NCBI GenBank assembly: GCA_030159075.1
Contig: BROG01000004.1
Span: 124,001 to 188,000 of the forward strand
From: Atrina japonica
Taxonomy: Eukaryota; Mollusca; Bivalvia; Pterioida; Pinnidae
Length of the DNA: 64,000 nt
Reading direction: 5' to 3'
Below the pieces are notes generated by a model that was not told the origin of the DNA, did no database searches, and saw only the letters and a program-made list of their open reading frames with translations. The translations under genes and the position numbers were made by a program. Shown piece by piece: positions 51,629 through 60,600 of the stretch. How positions within the stretch are numbered: position 1 is the first letter of the stretch; every line of letters begins with the position of its first letter.

Positions 51629-54625
51629 CGGGGGGGCCTGGGGGGGGGGGGGGGGGGGGGGTGGGGGGGCCGAAAAGTCGGAGGTGGTAAAGGGAAAGTC
51701 GGGACCCTGACTGTCACATGGGAGGTAAGCCATATTAATGTACATTTAGGTACTGACTGCTAAATGATATCACTTTACTAGTGACTGTCACATGAGAGAT
51801 AAGCCATATTAATTTACAATTAGGGACTGAGTGCTAAATATTATCACTTTACTAATGACTGTCATATGGCAGGTAAGCCATATTAATTTACATTTAGGGA
51901 CTTAGTGCTAAATATTATCACTTTACTAATGACTGTCATATGGCAGGTAAGCCATATTAATTTACATTTAGGGACTTAGTGCTAAATATTATCACTTTAC
52001 TAATGACTGTCATATGGCAGGTAAGCCATATTAATTTACATTAAGGGACTGAGTGCTAAATATTATCACTTTACTAATGACTGTCATATTGCAGGTAAGC
52101 CATATTAATTTACATTTAGGGACTGAGTGCTAAATATTATCACTTTACTAATGACTGTCATATGGCAGGTAAGCCATATTAATTTACATTTAGGGACTGA
52201 GTGCTTAATAATATTACTGTAAATCTGATTTTATTCGCGAGAATTTTATTAATGTTATTTCATGAGAGATCTCACTAATGAAAATAGAATTCTCGCTGAA
52301 TTTAAATTACTAAGCTGATATTTAAAGTGGAACTGAAAGACACAATGCAATGGTCTTAGGCTTGATTTTATTGATTAAACCAACAGACATAAAAATATAG
52401 GACAAATTTTAGAAAACAATTGACATTTATTGTGAGTTCAAATCGGAACAAAAATGTAAGGCAGACAACTTTTGTAATGAAGTACAATAATGGTATGACA
52501 AAATAGGCATTGGAAATTGTGAAGATATGATTTCAGGAATAAATTGAGAACTGGTGTTTCGCAAAAATAGTCTTGTGAAATTTTGGGGGTTTACAGTACT
52601 TTACTAGTGACCGATATATAGGAGATGAGGCACCTGTTATTTCTGTTTCTTTGATATTTCTACTTACCAAGTTGGACTTGTCATTTCTTTGCTCAGCTAC
52701 AATGTTGGAGTAGGGGGTGGAGGGGGGGGGGCTTATGTTATCACCCCAGTGCTGGCATGAGTGTCTGGTTAAGAAGGTTAGTTGAGGTCAGGTTTACCTG
52801 CTTATAATGCTCAGACATCAACTTAATGATGTATAGCTGATATGTCTCATGATGTGTAGCATGTACTATACTTCGCTGACTTGAACAAAAGACCCTGTTT
52901 TTGGACTAAGTATACACTAAAAACCTTTTTATACTACCACCATTTGTTCAGCCCAAATTTGGCATTATAAAGGGTTTTTTTTATAGGGAAGTTTGAAAAG
53001 TGGGCTTTCAAAAATTGTTGCATAAAGCGAGGTAGCAAGTGAAACGGGGGGGCTTTATAAAGTGGTTTTACTCTATATTCAGTGTTGTGGTTAAAAAGGA
53101 TGGTTGATGTCGGGTTAATGGGTGGGATGTGAAACAGATTGATGTGAGGTGTCAGCTTTGTCATCGTTGATTTACCATTTTATTACAGCCTCTACCACCA
53201 CGAGATCAGAATGGATGGGGTATAGGATATTTGGTGGAATGGCGGCTGTACAGGAAAACAAGTATTTCACAGTCAGACTGGAGCCAGGTGAAGATATATA
53301 TGTATAGATTTCTTACAAATAAATAGAGGATATTTGACAATTGTATTCTCCTGCCTCACTCGATGTAATAAACATGTTATTCAAAAACAATTGTCAAACA
53401 TTCTATTTATTACATTTACCAGTTAAGTTTCATCAGGCCTAGATTTAGGCTACCTGATGTTCTGAACAAGTCTACTGTACGGCTTGTGAAATGTAAAAAA
53501 TCAGGTTTTGATTGAAATACATCACTTGACTGCAACTATGCATTTGAAGTTTCTGGAAAAGCATAATTTATTGTGTAGATTAATTTTAAGTATCATTCAT
53601 ATACTTTCTATAATACTGAGGCTTGGTGAGTTGGTAGGTTACGACAGAATCTGAAGTTGGCTTTCCTTTTTCCATTGAGAGCTCACACTTTGAGCAACAT
53701 AAAATACTGGGCAGATCCCGATCCGCTATTAAGATCTAGGGGCAATATCTGAAATCCTTTGCCACAACTGGCCATGAAAATCATCAAGATCCTAAATATC
53801 ATGCCAAAGTTAGACATGGACAGCAAACTTGCTTCAAATTTCGCCAAAGTCAATGTTCATTTTCTGTACTGTATCTCTTGTGTCACTGAATTTTTTAAAA
53901 AACTTTCGAATTGTTGACATAGATAGTGGATACATTAAACATTTCCACTGCCTTTCGATAACTTAAACACACTCCATCTAAACATAATATTGTCTGCTTT
54001 TTAGTTGAGACTGAACAAGTCTATGCAGAGCCATTTTATTTAGCTTCGATATGGCGTTATAAATAGCTCGTGAAAATCCCTCATTGATATGTCATATCTA
54101 CAGTACGTGTTCAAAAGGTTTTTACCATGGCATCACCATTTATTGGCATTTGCTAGCAAATATGATCAGTTTATAATCAAACAATGAATTGACAATTATC
54201 ATTACATTATAGATGGGATTAATTAATCAGATTTTCATTAGTGGCTTGGCATTGTATTTTGATTGGCTTAATGAAAAATATTGATATTTTTCATTAAGCC
54301 AATCAAAATACAGTAAAATCAATGAAAATAACAGTGAAAAATAAAGCTTTTATTTAATTGATAAATTTAAAAAAAAATGTAATAAACTAATTAATTTATT
54401 ATTACATCTTCAACAAATCTTTCATGTCCAGAATTTTATTTCTTCATCTATGAATCTTTGTCATAAATCTTTTCAAGATGAAAATTTGAAGATTGGAATT
54501 GTAGACAGACTAAACTTTAGATTTTGAAAGATATGTCAGATGTTACTGGACTCCCCATAAAGACAAAGTTTTTGGTGAAAAAGTGTTACAACTTTTAGAT
54601 CAAAATCAAACTGACTGGGCTTACT

Positions 54626-54665
<40 letters not shown>

Positions 54666-57600
54666 GGGATGTAGGCTATATGGCATCTGTTCAGATATTA
54701 GTATTTAAGCTGAAGCTGCTAATATCTGTATATGAATGTTATAGTCTGTGTTAATTGATCTTCTTTTTAGTACAGTGGTCCCTGTATTTGAAGAACACCC
54801 CTCCTACCACTAAAATGTGGTCTCCAAAGACAGGTGGTCTCTCATGAAAGGTTATGCTGTAGTAAGTACTCTTGTAATGCTTCTTCAGGTGAAATAAATC
54901 TGTTTTGACATATAACTCTTACATTGATAGGTTAGAGTCCAAGGGAATGCTGGGAAATTTGTGACAACAGTTGGAGAGGAAAATTACTATAGAGAGTATG
55001 AAACCAGAGTTACAGCTTACAACATTTATGGAACTAGCAATTCATCTATGATGGCCCTTGTGCACTCAGCTGATGCCAGTAAGTATTTATTTCTTTCTGA
55101 TTGGTTTAAATTTTGATTTTATACCATCTGTCATGGTGGGTGTGTGTGTTTTAAAATTAAAATATGTTTAACTAATTCACCTTTAAAGACACATTTGGAC
55201 TGGTCTAAGTCATTGATTTAAGAAAGAGTCCGTTGTTTTTCAAGGGTTGATGAATCATTGTACTGCAGGTACAAATCTTTTAAATTTTGGTATGTTTTTT
55301 GTTTGTTTGAGTGGTGTTTTACTCAACACTCAACACATTTCAGTTATATGAGGAGACATCCTGGATAAAATGTACTGAAGGAGAAACCACTATGGCCTTC
55401 CGCTTGTAAACTAACAAACTTTCTCGCAAAATCACCTTGGGTTCCAGGTTCTCTCAGTCTGTTGTTTCTATTTTTTCAGGCCAGTGTATTCAAAGATCAT
55501 AATATATGACAGCACTGAATAAAAATTACTAGTCAAGATATTTGGAAACTGTATTACACCTACAAGTACATATACAGTATGCCTAGAAATTCTTGGCCCA
55601 GGTTATTTTCATCATTTTTTGACAGAAAACATATTCATCCTGTCTTAAAATCACCCTAATTTCATGGATGACATATATATCCAAGCTTCAGTCATTTAAC
55701 TTGATAATTTCACTTCCATTTTAAATTCGCCCTCTCATCTAAGGGCAAGAATGGCAAAAGTTAATTGGAGTGAAAATTTCCAGGTTTACAGTATATGGAT
55801 CTGAGTTTAGGGACCAAATTATTTTGAGCCTGTGTAATTGCACATCATACAATGGTTTGATCACATTTCCTTTTTTACAGTGCCTATCGGAGTTCCGACA
55901 AACATAAGAGCCAGCAGATATAACAGCACAGCTCTGATAGTGAGTTGGAACCCTGTTCCAGACACAAGAATACAAATGAAGGGCAAACTCAGGGGTTATA
56001 AGGTCAGGACCGGAAATATACTTAAATGATTAATTAGTGAAATTGATTTGCCTTATTTAGTCTCTCACTATCAAATAAACTAAGAGTGTGAAGCTTTCAT
56101 AAAATGCTTTTTATACTCCCCGGCCTGAAAGGTCCGCCAGGTGCATCTAGTGTTTGGATCATTCATCTGTCCGTCTGTGCATCGTCTCTTTGTCTGTCCG
56201 TAATTCTGTCCCGCTTACATATAAAGTGCAATACTTCAAGTTTGGATTGTGATACAGTAACCAAACTTCATAAGACTTTTAGTTCATCAAAGGGTTGCTC
56301 ACACGTCACTGACATCACATGCCCCTGGGGGTGGGGTCAAAATTTAGGACATTGCAATATTTCAAGTATACATATTATTTGCCAGCATAGAAATTTGTTT
56401 GGACCAGGGGCATTTGTGTTTGACAGTCACATCTTGTTTTGTAGATGCATTTAAGTGGTGAACCAGACTCAAACCAGAAATGTTCCTTAACCATTTGTTT
56501 CTGTGTTTTTGTTTACTTTAACTGTTAGGGTTTTTTTTTTATCTTGTCAAAATAATTTGTTAAATCGGAATCTTTTTGATTAATTCAAATTACATTTACA
56601 TGAAACTATTGATGCAGAATCATTAACCAATAAAATTGCATTTTGCAAACACATTTTTAAATCGATAGAAATATGTACAAGTGTACTTGTTAGTAAATTG
56701 CTGTTTCTGATACAGTGGAGTCTCATTATGTCAAAATTCGAAAAGAGTCGAAATTCCGGTTATATCAAAGTAGAATGGCTGGTCCTAATTTTTATGGTTA
56801 GATAATTATGTTAAATAAAATTTTGGTTAACTTGAATTCTGGATATCTTGAAATAATTAGGAGTGGTCTTTTGAATTCAAAATAGCGATATTCCACTGTA
56901 TTTCAATTTGAAAAATGTGAAAACAATAATTCTGATATGATGAACCAGTCAAAATGCATGTAAGGAAAACTTTATTGAGAAAAGTTGCTTGATATTTTCA
57001 TCCTGACAGATAAATTATTGGAAGAGATACGGTGAAGTGGAGACACAGGCTGTCCAGGCGGTATTTCCTGGACAAAGACAGAGTGGAATCATTATTGGAC
57101 TGTTACCAAACACGTGGTATTACGTCAATGTTCTGGTGTATAACGAAGCTGGAAATGGACAAAAAAGTGAAAAATTTCCACAGAAAACCGATATGTTGGG
57201 TAGGTGATGAGTGTTCACTCTCGCACATTTAAAGTATTTATGTAAAATTTATCAATGTACAGTATAACCTCGTTATTAAGACCGTCTGACTCAAAATGGT
57301 CTGATTAGCAAGGTGGTCTCTTAAATGATGGTCTGGACTAAGTCAGGTGATCTTTAGGTAAGGTTTCACTGTGCAGTAGTTGCTTTTATAACATGGTTTA
57401 CATGACTGAAGTAAATCTTATTTTACTGGATTTCATCCCTATTTATTATCCCAATTATAGCTGTTGTCTCTATTGCCAGAGGGATGTTGCATAAAATGGG
57501 TACTCCACACTATTGTATTAAATGCTTATACATTATTCGCTGGATTTTTATATGCCCCTCTTTAGGCGGAATGTATTATGATATGGTAATGTCCGTCCAT

Positions 57601-60600
57601 CCATCCTCTAGTCTGGCCATAACTTCTTTAAGCCTTACCAGAATACATGTATATTCATGCTTCACATAAAAGTTGTTTATGTAAATGCAGTGTGTCATGA
57701 CCTTTGACTCAAGGTCATACCTCAAAGGTAAAGGACACTGTGGGAGTCCGCCATTTTTATTTGTCTGAAGCATATCTCACACACCACAAAAGGGAAACTT
57801 CATACAGCAGTTTTTCTCTATAAAGTGGTATGTCATGACATTGACTCATGGTCATATCATGATGTATTATGATATGGAGATGTCCGTCCATCAGCTTGTC
57901 AAACCCATAACTTCTTTATGCCTTATCGGAATATATTCATATTTCAAATAAAAAGTTGTTCATGTAAAGATGATGTGTCATTTCCTTGACTCAAGGTCAT
58001 ATCTCAAAGGTCAAGGTCATCATAACTCATAAACCCCTGAAAAATAATGGACTCTTCTGTAAATCGATGACTAGATGACTAGACCAGTCCAAATGTATCT
58101 TTAGGGGTGAATGAGTTAAACACACATGACATTGTCTTCACCTTCAGGTCATTGTGTGTGTTTTATTTTTTGTAGCGCCACAGTTATTTCCTACTGAAGT
58201 AATGGTTCATTCACACACCAGTAACTCTGTCAAAGTCACATTCAGGGGTGTCAGTACTCAAGCTGGGGAGGAACCACTTCAAGGATATAAGGTATGATAT
58301 ATAATATGCAGTTATTTTATGGGTTAAAGGGCAACAGTCAAAGAATTGTTCCAAGGCATCAGATAAGTGATGGGAAAAGTGTTACCCAAGGTCACTAGGC
58401 TGAAGCTAACAGTTACCCACGACTTCCCTGATGACAAGGGCCAGTTTTTGTTTTTTTTTTACAGTTGCCCACAAATTCACAAAATAACTGTTTAATTACC
58501 TAATAATGAAAAGAATGTCAATAGATGTTTTACAGATACTATGACTACAAAATCACACATGTGTATAAGACAGTGCTGGATGTAGTAATTCCTAGAGGTC
58601 ATTATTGTATAACAGTACCCTGCCATATACAACATCAAAATGTTAAAATTATTGCTGGAAAAATGCATTTCAACTGCGAAAAAAATAAGGAAAACTGTAC
58701 ACCTAGAAATTTTCACTCCCATTTAATAATCGCCTTTTTCGCCCTTATATCAAAGGCCAAATTTAAAATGAAAGTTAAATTTATGCGCTAAATAATTGTA
58801 ACACGGACATGCATCCAATCCATGAGACTAGGGGTGAATATAAGACTGGGTGAATATGTTTTCTCTCGAAAAAAGGCGAAAATTTCCAGGCATACTGTAA
58901 ATATTTAGGTCTCGATTGTTACAACATTTACGTGTAAACTAAACTTTTGAAATTTTGTTTTAAACCTTTTAAAACAACTTGGTGGGTCTCTGTGGCCAAG
59001 TGCTTAATGTATCATTCTTTAAACCATGACGTCTCTCAAGGCAGTATGGATTCGAACCATTCTGGAAACTAAGCTGATTTTGTGAGAAAACTCGCCGGTT
59101 AACTTGTGGAAGGCCGATGGTCTCTCCCTGGGTACATTATGACCAGGTTCTTTCCTTCAACATTAAAATCTGGCCCGCCACCATATAACTGAAAAATTAT
59201 TGAGTTTGGCATAAACAACATTAAAAAAATAAGACAACCTGGCCAACTTAGTTTTGTGTTACTGCAAAATAGAATAAAAACATGCATTTCATAACCCCAA
59301 GGTTGTGTTTTCTGTATATACTGTATACCTGGAAGTTTTCGCCCCAGGTTATTTTCGCCCTTTACGACAGAGGAAATATTCACCCCTTCTTAAATTTTCC
59401 TTAAGCCACCATAGCCTCATGGGTGGCATGTACATCTATGCTTCAGTTATTTAGTTTGAAAATATCACTTTCATTTTAGATTTGCCCTTTTATCTGAGGA
59501 CAAAAATAGCAAAAATTTCCAAGTACACAGTAGTTGGTTCTTATTTTGAATCTTACAACCATGTGTCAAGACTTATATCTACTAGCATCATTTGCTGTTT
59601 CTTCTTTTTTCCCGAACAGATAAAAGTGTGGGAAGCCTCAGAAAATATCCGACAAGCTCATATCCTCGATGTTGGTAAGATGAACGAAGGGACGATTAGC
59701 GGAATAGAGAGAGGTTATGTTTATAAGCTGAGGGTTCTTGGATATAGCCGAGGAGGAGATGGTGCTATGAGTTCTCCTGTAACAATGTTTACACTTGGTA
59801 ATATAGACATTACACATCAGATGCATTTATCTGTATCTGCGTAAATCTACAATTTGATTCATTTTTTTGTCGTTGTTTTACACCCTGTCAAGTTTTTCTC
59901 GAGGGGTTTATTTTGGGTCTGTGCAGGTCCAGGATATGGCCTCATTCCCAATAGCAAAATGGTAACATTTTCTCCAGTTTCAGGCCAGAAAACTCCAATT
60001 CTAACTTCTCTGAGAAAAAAGTGATTAATCATAAAATGAACAAGATAATGATAACAATGTAGTTGAATCTTTTTAGCAAATACGATACAAAGCTAGATTT
60101 GAAAATTTGAACAAATGAAACACTGAAATGTATTAGAAAAATTATATTTATATTGATATTTAATGCTGTTAGATTTTTCCCAATTTCTGAAAAAAAATAC
60201 AGCAAAATTTGAGCTGTACTTTAGTTTATATTTTTATTTAGAGATAAACTATTTCTGTATGACAAGTTTACATATGGTTGTGTTCTATTCAGAGGATGAA
60301 ATACATAACAAAAATATTATACCAAGTAAATGTAATTTTTCTATCTTCGTCATCAAGATTTATTTTTTCATGATTCAAGTTTTTATGCTCCCCAGAAAAA
60401 ATTACGGGGGAGCATATAGTCACCGACGTGTCTGTCTGTCTATCCATATGTCTGAAAGGTAAAGGTCACTCCGCATATATCCCAAAAATATTGGGAAAGG
60501 CCTTGTATCTTTTAAATCATTCATCAGAATTTATCATATTTCACACAAATGTTCCATGGGACAGGGACTTTCAGACAAATGTCACTCAAGGTCATTCCTG

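Noticed and set aside
51470..51745. Minus-strand polyproline open frame
   Set aside because: Antisense of the poly-G tract within a + strand contactin exon.
57551..58020. Sequence with repeated tgactcaaggtcatatctca and gtccgtccatc phrases
   Set aside because: Looks like common intronic repeat sequence also seen near 56120-56460 and 60388-60660. No coding content or defined ends could be supported, so not listed as an element.
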